A DNA stretch of 64,000 bases from Pseudomonas sp. PD9R. GTDB lineage: Bacteria; Pseudomonadota; Gammaproteobacteria; Pseudomonadales; Pseudomonadaceae. Positions 24,068 through 32,664 of the stretch are shown piece by piece. The translations under genes and the position numbers were made by a program. Numbering within the stretch: position 1 is the stretch's first letter; the number at the start of each line of letters is the position of its first letter. Where the stretch lies: assembly GCF_019200975.1 (NCBI RefSeq), contig NZ_JAHTMR010000023.1:1-64000 (forward strand), read 5' to 3'. The notes under the pieces are model-generated. The model had not been told where the DNA came from. It saw only the letters and a program-made list of their open reading frames with translations, and did no database searches.

Positions 24068-25234
24068 ATGAATCTTCACGAGTATCAGGGTAAGCAGCTG
24101 TTCGCTGAGTACGGCCTGCCAGTATCCCAGGGTTTCGCCGTAGACACCCCGGAAGCAGCAGCAGAAGCTTGCGACAAAATCGGTGGCACCGAGTGGGTTG
24201 TCAAAGCCCAGGTCCACGCTGGTGGTCGCGGTAAAGCGGGCGGCGTTAAGCTGGTTCGCAGCAAAGAAGACGCCAAAGCATTCGCTCAACAGTGGTTGGG
24301 CAAGCGTCTGGTGACTTACCAGACTGATGCCAATGGTCAGCCAGTCACCAAGATCCTGGTTGAATCGTGCACTGATATCGCTAAAGAGCTGTACCTGGGC
24401 GCTGTCGTTGACCGTTCGAGCCGTCGCATCGTGTTCATGGCTTCCACCGAAGGTGGCGTGGACATCGAGAAAATCGCTCACGACACTCCAGAAAAAATTC
24501 TGAAAGCCACTATCGATCCACTGGTTGGCGCTCAGCCATTCCAGGGGCGCGAGCTGGCATTCCAGCTGGGCCTGGAAGGCAAGCAAGTTGCTCAGTTCGC
24601 CAAGATCTTCGTAGGTCTGGCCAAACTGTTCAAGGATCACGACCTGGCTCTGCTGGAAGTGAACCCGCTGGTGATCAAGGCTGACGGCGATCTGCACTGC
24701 CTCGACGCCAAGATCAACATCGACGCCAACGCCATGTACCGTCAGCCTAAGCTGAAGACTTTCCACGATCCGTCGCAAGACGATCCGCGCGAAGCGCACG
24801 CTGCCAAGTTCGAACTGAACTACGTAGCTCTGGAAGGCAACATCGGTTGCATGGTCAACGGTGCTGGCCTGGCCATGGGTACCATGGACATCGTCAACCT
24901 GCATGGCGGTAAACCAGCCAACTTCCTCGACGTGGGCGGCGGTGCTACCAAAGAACGCGTTACCGAAGCGTTCAAGATCATCCTGTCCGACACTAACGTC
25001 GCTGCAGTATTGGTCAACATCTTCGGCGGCATCGTTCGTTGCGACATGATTGCCGAAGGCATCATCGGCGCTGTGAAAGAAGTCGGCGTGAAAATCCCGG
25101 TTGTTGTTCGTCTTGAAGGCAACAACGCTGAACTGGGCGCTAAAGTACTGGCAGAAAGCGGTTTGAACATCATCGCTGCTACCAGCCTGACCGACGCTGC
25201 TCAACAAGTTGTTAAAGCTGCGGAGGGCAAGTAA
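24068..25234 (+). CDS. sucC: Succinyl-CoA synthetase beta subunit
   Basis: 388 residues. With SucD it converts succinyl-CoA to succinate with substrate-level phosphorylation. The N-terminal MNLHEYQGKQLFAEYGLPV start, the ATP-grasp domain with VKAQVHAGGRGKAGGVKL (about 44-61) and LEVNPLVI (about 195), and the C-terminal CoA-ligase part with GCMVNGAGLAMGTMD (about 260) and NIFGGIVRCD (about 318) match the family. The end overlaps sucD by one base (TAATG), typical of the pair. Confidence 0.98.
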   Translation: MNLHEYQGKQLFAEYGLPVSQGFAVDTPEAAAEACDKIGGTEWVVKAQVHAGGRGKAGGVKLVRSKEDAKAFAQQWLGKRLVTYQTDANGQPVTKILVESCTDIAKELYLGAVVDRSSRRIVFMASTEGGVDIEKIAHDTPEKILKATIDPLVGAQPFQGRELAFQLGLEGKQVAQFAKIFVGLAKLFKDHDLALLEVNPLVIKADGDLHCLDAKINIDANAMYRQPKLKTFHDPSQDDPREAHAAKFELNYVALEGNIGCMVNGAGLAMGTMDIVNLHGGKPANFLDVGGGATKERVTEAFKIILSDTNVAAVLVNIFGGIVRCDMIAEGIIGAVKEVGVKIPVVVRLEGNNAELGAKVLAESGLNIIAATSLTDAAQQVVKAAEGK

Positions 25235-26115
25235 TGAGCGTCCTGATCAATAAAGACACCAAAGTTATCTGCCAGGGTATTACCGGTTCGCAAGGTAGTT
25301 TCCACACCCAGCAAGCCATCGAATACGGCACCAAGATGGTTGGTGGCGTTACTCCTGGTAAAGGCGGTACCGAGCACCTGGGTCTGCCAGTGTTCAACAC
25401 CGTGAAAGACGCTGTAGCTGCCACTGGCGCTACCGCCAGCGTGATCTACGTTCCGGCTCCTTTCTGCAAAGACTCGATCCTGGAAGCTGCTTTCGGCGGC
25501 ATCAAGCTGATCGTCTGCATCACCGAAGGCATTCCTACCCTGGACATGCTGGATGCCAAAGTAGTTTGCGACGAGCTGGGCATTGTCCTGATCGGCCCTA
25601 ACTGCCCAGGCGTGATCACTCCAGGCGAATGCAAGATCGGCATCATGCCAGGTCACATTCACCTGCCAGGCAAGGTCGGTATCGTTTCCCGTTCCGGCAC
25701 CCTGACCTACGAAGCTGTTAAGCAGACTACTGACGCCGGTTTCGGTCAGTCGACTTGCGTCGGCATCGGCGGTGACCCGATCCCGGGTTCGAACTTCATC
25801 GACATCCTGAAGCTGTTCCAGGAAGACCCGAAGACTGAAGCGATCGTCATGATCGGCGAGATCGGCGGTTCGGCTGAAGAAGAAGCGGCTGCCTACATCA
25901 AGGCACACGTGACCAAGCCGGTTGTTTCCTACATCGCTGGTGTGACTGCTCCTCCGGGCAAGCGCATGGGCCATGCTGGCGCAATCATCTCTGGCGGCAA
26001 AGGCACTGCAGACGAGAAATTCGCTGCTCTGCAAGACGCAGGCGTTAAAACCGTGCGTTCGCTGGCAGACATCGGCAAGGCCCTGGCCGAGCTGACTGGT
26101 TGGGCTGTCAAGTAA
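25234..26115 (+). CDS. sucD: Succinyl-CoA synthetase alpha subunit
   Basis: 293 residues. It carries the CoA-binding Rossmann part (GITGSQGSFHTQQAIEYGT, about 14-32), the GPNCPGVITPGECKIGIMPG loop (about 122-141) and the phosphorylated His in GHAGAIISGGKGTADEK (about 247). It forms the catalytic heterodimer with SucC. The one-base overlap with sucC implies coupled translation. An intrinsic terminator 31 bp after the stop closes the sdh-suc unit. Confidence 0.98.
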   Translation: MSVLINKDTKVICQGITGSQGSFHTQQAIEYGTKMVGGVTPGKGGTEHLGLPVFNTVKDAVAATGATASVIYVPAPFCKDSILEAAFGGIKLIVCITEGIPTLDMLDAKVVCDELGIVLIGPNCPGVITPGECKIGIMPGHIHLPGKVGIVSRSGTLTYEAVKQTTDAGFGQSTCVGIGGDPIPGSNFIDILKLFQEDPKTEAIVMIGEIGGSAEEEAAAYIKAHVTKPVVSYIAGVTAPPGKRMGHAGAIISGGKGTADEKFAALQDAGVKTVRSLADIGKALAELTGWAVK

Positions 26116-26145
26116 GCCTCGCGCTTAGCTGACGCTTTACCAAAC

Positions 26146-26175
26146 AAAGGCCACCTTCGGGTGGCCTTTGTCGTT
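26146..26175 (+). terminator. Intrinsic terminator after sucD
   Basis: AAAGGCCACC-TTCG-GGTGGCCTTT, a perfect 10-bp stem with an extra-stable TTCG loop, then a T-containing tail. Confidence 0.92.
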
Positions 26176-26185
26176 TCCGAAGATA

Positions 26186-26274
26186 AAAAGATCAAAAGAT
26201 CGCAGCCTGCGGCAGCTCCTACATGAAACACGGTCTCATGTAGGAGCTGCCGCAGGCTGCGATCTTTTGATTTT
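26186..26274. repeat. REPIN, GATCGCAGCCTGCGG family
   Basis: Nearly perfect arms, AAGATCAAAAGATCGCAGCC and its complement, around a short ACATGAAACACGGTCTCATGT centre. It is one of the best-preserved copies in the window. Confidence 0.92.
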
Positions 26275-26413
26275 CTATTATGTAAACGCGACACGGAAAT
26301 GTCGTAGATCGGAATGTTCGCCCTCTAACAGTGCGTTATCAGGCCAAATTCGTTAGTCTACGCACCATTTTTGCGTCCGCAGCCCACAAGGTTGCTACGC
26401 GCTAAACGGGTCA

Positions 26414-26456
26414 GTCCTATACGGACCGGCAGCATTTCCCTCACCCATAGGGAAAT
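26414..26456 (+). promoter_or_regulatory. Structured leader of brnQ
   Basis: Two stems: GTCC-TATAC-GGAC at 26414-26426 and the perfect 8-bp ATTTCCCT / AGGGAAAT at 26434-26456 with a 7-nt loop. They lie 40-80 nt before the brnQ ATG, which itself has no recognisable Shine-Dalgarno. I do not match this to any known riboswitch. Confidence 0.45.
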
Positions 26457-26496
26457 CCCTCTCTAAATTCCGATTCAGTAGTGTGGTATTTCCTTA

Positions 26497-27810
26497 ATGA
26501 AAGTGTTGAAAGGTCAGGACATCCTGGCACTTGGTTTTATGACGTTTGCCCTGTTCGTCGGGGCCGGCAACATCATCTTCCCGCCTATCGTCGGGTTGCA
26601 GTCCGGGCCTCACGTCTGGATGGCGGCGCTAGGCTTCCTGATCACTGCTGTCGGTCTGCCGGTGGTCACTGTCGTGGCGCTGGCCAAGGTCGGTGGTGCG
26701 ATGGATGCGCTGAGCAGCCCGATCGGCAAGATCGCCGGTGGCTTGCTGGCAGCTGCGTGCTACCTCGCTGTCGGCCCGCTGTTCGCGACTCCGCGCACTG
26801 CAACCGTGTCGTTCGAAGTAGGTCTGGCACCATTGACCGGCGAAAGCCCACTGGCACTGTTCCTTTATAGCTCGGTGTACTTCCTGCTGGTGTTCTTCAT
26901 CTCGCTTTATCCAGGCCGTTTGCTGGATACGGTAGGACGTTTCCTCGCACCGCTGAAGATTATCGCCCTGGCCGCTCTCGGCATCGCCGCGTTTGCCTTG
27001 CCGGCCGGTGACATCGGTCATGCAACGCCTGAGTACGTGGCGGCACCGTTCTCCCAGGGCTTCATCAATGGTTACCTGACCATGGATACCCTTGGCGCAC
27101 TGGTGTTCGGCATCGTCATCGTCAACGCCATTCGTTCTCGTGGCGTCGAGTCACCAGCGCTGATCACCCGTTACGCGATCATTGCCGGTCTTATCGCTGG
27201 TGTGGGCCTGGCGCTGGTTTACGTCAGCCTGTTCCGTCTTGGTTCGGGCAGCCATGAAGTGGCCGCCGGCGCCACCAACGGCGCAGCGGTGCTGCACGCC
27301 TACGTACAACACACCTTCGGTTCGCTGGGCAGCGGTTTTCTTGCGGTGCTGATTTCTCTGGCATGCCTGGTCACGGCGGTCGGCCTCACCTGTGCCTGCG
27401 CCGAATACTTCAGCCGTGTGCTGCCACTGTCCTACAAGACTCTGGTCATTATCCTGGCCGCGTTTTCCTTGCTGGTGTCCAATCTGGGCCTCACCAAGCT
27501 GATTGCGTTCTCGATCCCGGTGCTGACCGCGATTTACCCGCCGTGCATTGCCCTGGTGGCTCTGAGCTTCTGTAAAGACTTCTGGCATGAGCAGGGCCGC
27601 ATCGTTGGTCCGGTGATGCTTGTGTCGTTCATCTTCGGTCTGATCGATGCCCTCAAGGGAGCGGGTCTGGCAGAGTGGATGCCGGCCCAAATGTCCCACC
27701 TGCCACTGAGCGAGCAAGGGTTGGCGTGGCTTGTGCCGTCGGTGATGACCTTGGTGGTCGCTGTGGTTTGCGATCGCTTGCTGGGTAAGCGGGCCGAAGC
27801 GCTGGCTTAA
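26497..27810 (+). CDS. brnQ: Branched-chain amino acid:cation symporter
   Basis: 437 residues with about 12 transmembrane helices, of the LIVCS family. It imports leucine, isoleucine and valine with sodium or protons across the inner membrane and corresponds to BraB/BrnQ of pseudomonads. The N-terminal LGFMTFALFVGAGNIIFPP (about 12-30) is the family signature. The ATG at 26497 gives the standard MKVLKGQDILALG start, but no Shine-Dalgarno lies before it; instead a leader with two stems precedes it, so expression may be controlled at the RNA level. A terminator follows at 27853-27886. Confidence 0.95.
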   Translation: MKVLKGQDILALGFMTFALFVGAGNIIFPPIVGLQSGPHVWMAALGFLITAVGLPVVTVVALAKVGGAMDALSSPIGKIAGGLLAAACYLAVGPLFATPRTATVSFEVGLAPLTGESPLALFLYSSVYFLLVFFISLYPGRLLDTVGRFLAPLKIIALAALGIAAFALPAGDIGHATPEYVAAPFSQGFINGYLTMDTLGALVFGIVIVNAIRSRGVESPALITRYAIIAGLIAGVGLALVYVSLFRLGSGSHEVAAGATNGAAVLHAYVQHTFGSLGSGFLAVLISLACLVTAVGLTCACAEYFSRVLPLSYKTLVIILAAFSLLVSNLGLTKLIAFSIPVLTAIYPPCIALVALSFCKDFWHEQGRIVGPVMLVSFIFGLIDALKGAGLAEWMPAQMSHLPLSEQGLAWLVPSVMTLVVAVVCDRLLGKRAEALA

Positions 27811-27852
27811 CGCTGTCGGCCCGCCATAAGCGGCCCGGACAGGCAGAAACAG

Positions 27853-27886
27853 AAATGCCCCGTATCAATCGATACGGGGCATTTTT
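27853..27886 (+). terminator. Intrinsic terminator of brnQ
   Basis: AAATGCCCCGTATC / GATACGGGGCATTT, a perfect 14-bp stem with an AATC loop, followed by TTT. Confidence 0.92.
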
Positions 27887-27935
27887 CATGGGCATGAGGC
27901 AGTGTCTTTTTCCTTGAACTAACGTCGAAGCACTG

Positions 27936-28039
27936 CCTGTAGGAGCGAGCTTGCTCGCGATGAACGTTAGTGCGATATGTTCATCCAGGCAGCACGCTTG
28001 ATCGTTTACGACCTTCGCGAGCAAGCTCGCTCCTACAGG
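27936..28039. repeat. REPIN, CTGTAGGAGCGAGCTTGCTCGCGA family
   Basis: Arms at 27937-27962 and 28014-28038 in inverted orientation with a 51-bp spacer. This subtype (GAGCTTGCTC) differs from the RAYT-flanking one (GAGCCTGCTC) by one base. The right arm ends 33 bp before the DUF599 start. Confidence 0.85.
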
Positions 28040-28071
28040 TTTACCTTCGCCAACGTCTCACAAGGTCCTGC

Positions 28072-28809
28072 ATGTCGTTCATTCAAGCCAACCTGATCCA
28101 TCTCCTTGCCGCACTCTGGTTCGTCATCTGCTGGGGCGGTTACACCCGTTATGCGACATGGAAGGGCCGCGACACCGCATGCCTTGCCAGCGTATTGCAC
28201 CTGTACCGTGAGGACTGGATGCGTCGCATGCTGCTGCGCGATAACCGCATCGCCGACGCCAGCGTAATTGGCAACCTTGAGCGCAACGCTTCATTCTTCG
28301 CCTCCAGCACGTTGATCATCCTGGCCGGTATCCTCACGGTACTCGGGGCATCGGAGAGGGCGGTGTCGTTGTTGGCGGATATCCCGATGGTGCAACAGGC
28401 TTCCCAAGGGATGTCGGAAATCAAGTTGCTGTGCCTGGCGCTGGTATTTGTCTACGCGTTCTTCACGTTCAGTTGGTGCATGCGTCAGTACAACTTTGCG
28501 GCCATTCTGGTCGGTTCGGCACCGATGGTCGGTGAGCGTCATGTCTCCGAGCAGGAGCGTAAAGCCTTTGCAGCCCGGGCGGCTCGGGTCATCTCCATGG
28601 CGGCCAACCAGTTCAACTTTGGCCTGCGCTCCTATTACTTCGGCATGACCATGCTGGCCTGGTTCGTCAGCCCCTGGCTGTTCATGTTGATGAGTACGGG
28701 TGTGGTGCTGGTGTTGTATCGCCGTGAGTTTCACTCCGACGTACTCGACGTAATGGTCTATACCCCTACAGAGGCGCCGTTGCCTGAGGTGATCAAAGAG
28801 GTCGCTTGA
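28072..28809 (+). CDS. DUF599 inner-membrane protein
   Basis: 245 residues of the DUF599 family, with hydrophobic segments at about 5-25, 78-97, 120-142 and 190-222. The conserved core includes R-N-A-S-F-F-A-S-S-T-L (about 81-91) and FAARAARVISMAANQFNFGLRSYYF (about 163-187), split here only by description. The function is unknown. The next gene, a MAPEG protein, starts in the stop codon (TGATG), so the two membrane proteins are co-translated and perhaps work together. I start at ATG 28072; an upstream extension runs through the REPIN and is not plausible. Confidence 0.86.
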   Translation: MSFIQANLIHLLAALWFVICWGGYTRYATWKGRDTACLASVLHLYREDWMRRMLLRDNRIADASVIGNLERNASFFASSTLIILAGILTVLGASERAVSLLADIPMVQQASQGMSEIKLLCLALVFVYAFFTFSWCMRQYNFAAILVGSAPMVGERHVSEQERKAFAARAARVISMAANQFNFGLRSYYFGMTMLAWFVSPWLFMLMSTGVVLVLYRREFHSDVLDVMVYTPTEAPLPEVIKEVA

Positions 28810-29210
28810 TGAGTATTCCGTTCTGGTGTGTGTTTATCAGTGCTGTGCTGATTTACGTAGCTCGCATGCCCGTGAGCACAGCGATGAAAGAGCAGGGGGG
28901 CTACAACAATCACCTGCCGCGCCAACAGCAGGCGCAACTTACCGGATTAGGCGCCCGCGCGGTGGCCGCACATCAGAACAGTTTTGAAGCCTTCATATTA
29001 TTTTCGGTGGGTGTGTTGATGGCGCACACCACGCAGACGGCGGGATGGCTCATTGATTTGCTGGCGATCATCTTCGTGATTTCGCGAATTATCTATTTGC
29101 TGTGTTACTGGAAAGATCTGACCTGGCAACGCAGTCTGGTCTGGCTGGTGGGTTTAATCTGTTCGCTGTTGCTGATGATTAGTCCGACTTTTCGAACGAT
29201 TTTGCTCTAA
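28809..29210 (+). CDS. MAPEG-family membrane protein
   Basis: 133 residues with four predicted transmembrane helices (about 1-18, 55-75, 78-97 and 103-128). The N-rich loop and the AVAAHQNSFEAFILFSVGV motif (about 51-69) are the signature of MAPEG proteins, whose eukaryotic members are glutathione-dependent enzymes; bacterial members are mostly uncharacterised. The start at ATG 28809 overlaps the stop of the DUF599 gene. A bidirectional terminator lies 30 bp after the stop. Confidence 0.88.
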   Translation: MSIPFWCVFISAVLIYVARMPVSTAMKEQGGYNNHLPRQQQAQLTGLGARAVAAHQNSFEAFILFSVGVLMAHTTQTAGWLIDLLAIIFVISRIIYLLCYWKDLTWQRSLVWLVGLICSLLLMISPTFRTILL

Positions 29211-29239
29211 CGCTGAAAGGCCGATCAAAACGGCAGATA

Positions 29240-29271
29240 AAAGAAAACCCGCACTTGGCGGGTTTTCTTTT
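29240..29271. terminator. Bidirectional terminator between the MAPEG and lipoprotein genes
   Basis: AAAGAAAACCCGC / GCGGGTTTTCTTT stem (AAGAAAACCCGC-ACTTG-GCGGG) with T runs on both strands, between two convergent genes. Confidence 0.92.
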
Positions 29272-29289
29272 ATTGCGCTAAAAACCGTC

Positions 29290-29526
29290 TTAGTTTTTAG
29301 GTGCGGCTTCTTTTGCCGCAGCTTCGTTCGATTCAGCCTGATCTTTGGCGGCTTCGGCGTTTTCTTTCGCCGCGTCGTTCACTTTATCCTGAGCTTTGCT
29401 CATGTCTTGCTGAGCTTGCTCAGCATGTTTGGTAGCATCTTGAGCTTTGTCCTCGGATTTTTTATCGCAGGCTGCGAGACCGAGGGAAGCGGTCAACATC
29501 AAGGCAATAGCTAAAGTCTTACGCAT
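29290..29526 (-). CDS. Small charged lipoprotein
   Basis: 78 residues. A signal peptide ends in the lipobox LGLAAC with Cys20. The mature part is very rich in Ala, Lys, Glu, Asp and Gln (AAKEN, AAKDQ, AAAKE repeats) with heptad-like spacing, so a long amphipathic helix or coiled coil is likely. The Asp after Cys (CDKKSEDK) would favour inner-membrane retention by the classical rule, although that rule differs in pseudomonads. A clear AGGAG lies before the ATG. Function unknown; small Ala/Glu-rich lipoproteins like this are common in the genus. Confidence 0.85.
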   Translation of the reverse strand: MRKTLAIALMLTASLGLAACDKKSEDKAQDATKHAEQAQQDMSKAQDKVNDAAKENAEAAKDQAESNEAAAKEAAPKN

Positions 29527-29686
29527 GGGGTGTTTCTCCTGATGGAAAATATCTTACTGGCCTTTCGAGCGCAGCCGTCAGGGTTAAGTTCCTCAAATCG
29601 TTCAGATATATAAGTTTGTTCTAAGGCGGAACTTTTTCCGGGATGGCTACTGCATTACTTAGATATTAAATAAGAGTTTTTATCAA

Positions 29687-30163
29687 ATGGCTGAAAACCC
29701 CGTTTTTGAGCGTGCAACGCGATTTCTCTCAGCATTACGCCATTGTCAGGTGCTAGGGCTGCGGGTTCACAGCGCCAGCAGCGAAGGGCTGACCGTCGTT
29801 TTGCCCTACAGCCTGGCGATCGTCGGCAACCCGCAAACTGGTGTGATTCACGGCGGTGCACTGACTTCACTGATGGACACCGCCTGTGGCATGTCCACCC
29901 TCTGCGTGCTGCCGGAGTTCGAAGTCTGCCCGACCCTCGACTTGCGCATCGACTACATGCATGCCGCCGAACCCCATAAAGATGTCTACGGTTTCGCCCA
30001 GTGCTACCGCGTGACCACCGATGTGATCTTCGCCCGTGGTTTTGCCTATCAGGACGATCCTGAGCAACCCATCGCTCACGTGGTGGGCACATTCATGCGC
30101 ATGGGCAAGGGCGTCAAGGGCACCAAAGGCTTTGGTGGCGTCATCGCCGGAGGCGGGAAATGA
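29687..30163 (+). CDS. PaaI-family hotdog thioesterase (first of two)
   Basis: 158 residues with one hotdog domain. The PaaI-type active-site helix appears as GVIHGGALTSLMDTACG (about 46-62), where the His-Gly-Gly turn and a following Asp position the acyl-CoA thioester. Such enzymes release acyl groups from CoA in the cytoplasm; the acyl substrate cannot be read. The last 4 bp overlap the next gene (ATGA), which is a second thioesterase with about the same fold. Probably a heteromer or two specificities in one unit. The ribosome site is weak (AAGAG). Confidence 0.88.
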   Translation: MAENPVFERATRFLSALRHCQVLGLRVHSASSEGLTVVLPYSLAIVGNPQTGVIHGGALTSLMDTACGMSTLCVLPEFEVCPTLDLRIDYMHAAEPHKDVYGFAQCYRVTTDVIFARGFAYQDDPEQPIAHVVGTFMRMGKGVKGTKGFGGVIAGGGK

Positions 30164-30612
30164 CCGATTCGATCCAGGACCGACTGCAACAGGCCCATGA
30201 GCGGGGCGACTACGCCGCGCTGCTGGATTTGATTCCTTATGCCAAATTGATTGGCGTCGAATGTTCGCGAGTGGGAGACGAGTTGCTGTTTCGTTTGCCA
30301 GCCAACAAGGACAACATCGGTAACCCCTTACTGCCGGCCATCCATGGCGGCGTGATTGCCGGTTTCATGGAGCTGGCCGCGGCAATGCACCTGCTGGTCT
30401 CCACCGGTTCGCCGAGCGTGCCGAAGATTATCGACTTCTCCCTCGACTACCTGCGTGCCGGGCAATTCCGCGATACCTGGGCTCGATGCCAGGTTTGCCG
30501 GCAGGGACGGCGGGTCGCCAACGTGGCGATTACAGCCTGGCAAAGCACCGAAGGTGAGCCCATTGCCACCGCCCGGGCGCATTTCAAACTTGAGGAGCCC
30601 TTGAAATCCTGA
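30160..30612 (+). CDS. PaaI-family hotdog thioesterase (second of two)
   Basis: 150 residues with one hotdog domain. The active-site helix reads AIHGGVIAGFMELAAAM (about 61-77), with Glu where the first paralogue has Asp, and the DFSLDYLRAG strand follows (about 91-100). It is coupled to the upstream thioesterase gene by a 4-bp overlap. The heat-shock-type promoter of htpG lies across the end of this gene, so its 3' end also serves as regulatory DNA. Confidence 0.88.
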   Translation: MTDSIQDRLQQAHERGDYAALLDLIPYAKLIGVECSRVGDELLFRLPANKDNIGNPLLPAIHGGVIAGFMELAAAMHLLVSTGSPSVPKIIDFSLDYLRAGQFRDTWARCQVCRQGRRVANVAITAWQSTEGEPIATARAHFKLEEPLKS

Positions 30613-30627
30613 ACGCAGCCCCCAACT
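30598..30627 (+). promoter_or_regulatory. Sigma-32 type promoter of htpG
   Basis: CCCTTGAA (30598-30605), a 14-bp spacer and CCCCAACT (30620-30627), close to the enterobacterial heat-shock consensus CCCTTGAA-N13-17-CCCCATNT. The -35 box lies within the last codons of the thioesterase gene. Confidence 0.65.
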
Positions 30628-30692
30628 CTGATGACATCCCGCCGTCGACCCTTAAGGTCGTGGCTTAGCCATCTGATTGGAGTTTGATGACC

Positions 30693-32597
30693 ATGAGTGT
30701 GGAAACTCAAAAGGAAACCCTGGGCTTCCAGACCGAGGTGAAGCAACTGCTGCACCTCATGATCCATTCGCTGTATTCCAACAAGGAAATTTTCCTTCGC
30801 GAATTGATCTCGAACGCCTCTGACGCTGTTGATAAATTACGTTTCGAAGCCTTGGCCAAGCCAGAGCTGCTGGAAGGTGGCGCCGAACTTAAAATCCGTG
30901 TGAGCTTCGACAAGGACGCGAAAACCGTCACCCTCGAAGACAACGGCATCGGCATGAACCGCGAAGAGGCGATCACCCATCTGGGCACCATCGCCAAGTC
31001 CGGCACCGCCGACTTCATGAAGCACCTGTCGGGCGATCAGAAGAAGGATTCGCACCTGATCGGTCAGTTCGGTGTCGGTTTCTATTCCGCATTCATCGTT
31101 GCGGACAAAGTCGACGTGTTCAGCCGTCGTGCCGGCGATGCGGCGAGCGAAGGCGTGCACTGGTCGTCCAAGGGTGAAGGTGATTTCGAAGTTGCCACCG
31201 TTGAAAAAGCCGACCGCGGCACGCGCATTGTCCTGCACCTGAAGTCGGGTGAAGACGAATTCGCCGATGGCTGGCGCCTGCGTAACATCATCAAGAAGTA
31301 CTCGGACCACATCGCTTTGCCGATCGAGTTGCCGAAAGAAGTGGCCGCCGCTGAAGGCGAAGAGCAACCGGCCGTCGAATGGGAAACCGTCAACCGTGCC
31401 AGTGCCCTGTGGACTCGCCCTCGCACTGAAGTGAAGGACGAGGAATACCAGGAGTTCTACAAGCACATCGCCCATGATTTCGAAAACCCGCTGAGCTGGA
31501 GCCACAACAAGGTCGAAGGCAAGCTGGAATACAGCTCGCTGTTGTACGTGCCGGCCCGTGCTCCGTTCGACCTGTATCAGCGTGAAGCGCCGAAAGGCCT
31601 GAAGCTGTACGTGCAGCGTGTGTTCGTCATGGACCAGGCCGAGTCGTTCCTGCCGCTGTACTTGCGCTTCATCAAAGGCGTGGTCGATTCCAACGACCTG
31701 TCGCTGAACGTGTCGCGGGAAATCCTGCAGAAAGACCCGATCATCGACTCCATGAAGTCGGCGCTGACCAAGCGCGTTCTGGACATGCTGGAAAAACTGG
31801 CGAAGAACGAGCCTGAGCAATACAAAGGCTTCTGGAAAAACTTCGGTCAGGTCATGAAAGAAGGCCCGGCAGAAGATTTCGCCAACAAAGAGAAAATTGC
31901 CGGCCTGCTGCGTTTCGCATCGACCAACGGTGACGAAGGCGAGCAAGTTGTCGGTCTGACCGAATACCTGGCTCGCGCCAAGGAAGGTCAGGACAAGATC
32001 TACTTCCTGACTGGCGAAACCTACGCGCAAGTCAAAAACAGCCCGCACCTGGAAGTCTTCCGCAAGAAAGGCATCGAAGTGCTGCTGCTGACCGACCGCA
32101 TCGACGAGTGGCTGATGAGCTACCTCAACGATTTCGACGGCAAGAGCTTTGTCGACGTGGCACGCGGTGACCTGGACCTGGGCAACCTGGACTCGGAAGA
32201 GGACAAGAAAGCCGCTGAAGAAGTCGCCAAGTCCAAAGAAGGTTTGGTCGAACGCCTGAAAACTGCACTGGGCGAATCTGTTGCTGAAGTACGGGTTTCC
32301 CATCGTCTGACCGACTCCCCGGCGATTCTGGCTATCGGTGAGCAGGACCTGGGTCTGCAAATGCGCCAGATCCTCGAGGCCAGCGGGCAGAAGGTTCCGG
32401 ATTCGAAGCCGATTTTCGAATTCAACCCGGCTCACCCACTGATCGAGAAGCTCGACAACGAGCAGAGCGACGAGCGCTTCGGCGACCTGTCGCACATCCT
32501 CTTCGATCAAGCGGCCCTGGCCGCCGGCGACAGCTTGAAGGACCCAGCGGCGTATGTTCGTCGTCTGAACAAGCTATTGGTTGAGCTCTCGGCTTAA
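30693..32597 (+). CDS. htpG: Chaperone HtpG (bacterial Hsp90)
   Basis: 634 residues, the standard Pseudomonas length. It is an ATP-driven dimeric chaperone in the cytoplasm. The N-terminal GHKL ATPase shows NKEIFLRELISNASDA (about 25-40), EDNGIGMNREEAI (about 86) and GQFGVGFYSAFIV (about 122); the middle domain has the catalytic-loop SLNVSREILQ (about 335). ATG 30693 (MSVETQKETL) is chosen over ATG 30687: the GGAG ribosome site is 10 bp away from the first and only 4 bp from the second, and the family starts at MSVE. A sigma-32-like promoter precedes it and a terminator follows. Confidence 0.97.
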   Translation: MSVETQKETLGFQTEVKQLLHLMIHSLYSNKEIFLRELISNASDAVDKLRFEALAKPELLEGGAELKIRVSFDKDAKTVTLEDNGIGMNREEAITHLGTIAKSGTADFMKHLSGDQKKDSHLIGQFGVGFYSAFIVADKVDVFSRRAGDAASEGVHWSSKGEGDFEVATVEKADRGTRIVLHLKSGEDEFADGWRLRNIIKKYSDHIALPIELPKEVAAAEGEEQPAVEWETVNRASALWTRPRTEVKDEEYQEFYKHIAHDFENPLSWSHNKVEGKLEYSSLLYVPARAPFDLYQREAPKGLKLYVQRVFVMDQAESFLPLYLRFIKGVVDSNDLSLNVSREILQKDPIIDSMKSALTKRVLDMLEKLAKNEPEQYKGFWKNFGQVMKEGPAEDFANKEKIAGLLRFASTNGDEGEQVVGLTEYLARAKEGQDKIYFLTGETYAQVKNSPHLEVFRKKGIEVLLLTDRIDEWLMSYLNDFDGKSFVDVARGDLDLGNLDSEEDKKAAEEVAKSKEGLVERLKTALGESVAEVRVSHRLTDSPAILAIGEQDLGLQMRQILEASGQKVPDSKPIFEFNPAHPLIEKLDNEQSDERFGDLSHILFDQAALAAGDSLKDPAAYVRRLNKLLVELSA

Positions 32598-32608
32598 CTG
32601 CGTTGTAG

Positions 32609-32634
32609 AAAAACCCGCTTCGGCGGGTTTTTTC
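32609..32634 (+). terminator. Intrinsic terminator of htpG
   Basis: AAACCCGC-TTCG-GCGGGTTT stem with an extra-stable loop, followed by TTTC. Confidence 0.9.
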
Positions 32635-32664
32635 ATTCTGGTGTTTAAAAATCAGGAGTCAGAA

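Larger units (their letters stand above)
26116..26496. other. 381-bp intergenic region sucD-brnQ
   Basis: No gene seen. It holds the sucD terminator, one REPIN, and about 220 bp of brnQ promoter and leader that can fold into at least two stems (26414-26426 and 26434-26456). Confidence 0.6.
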
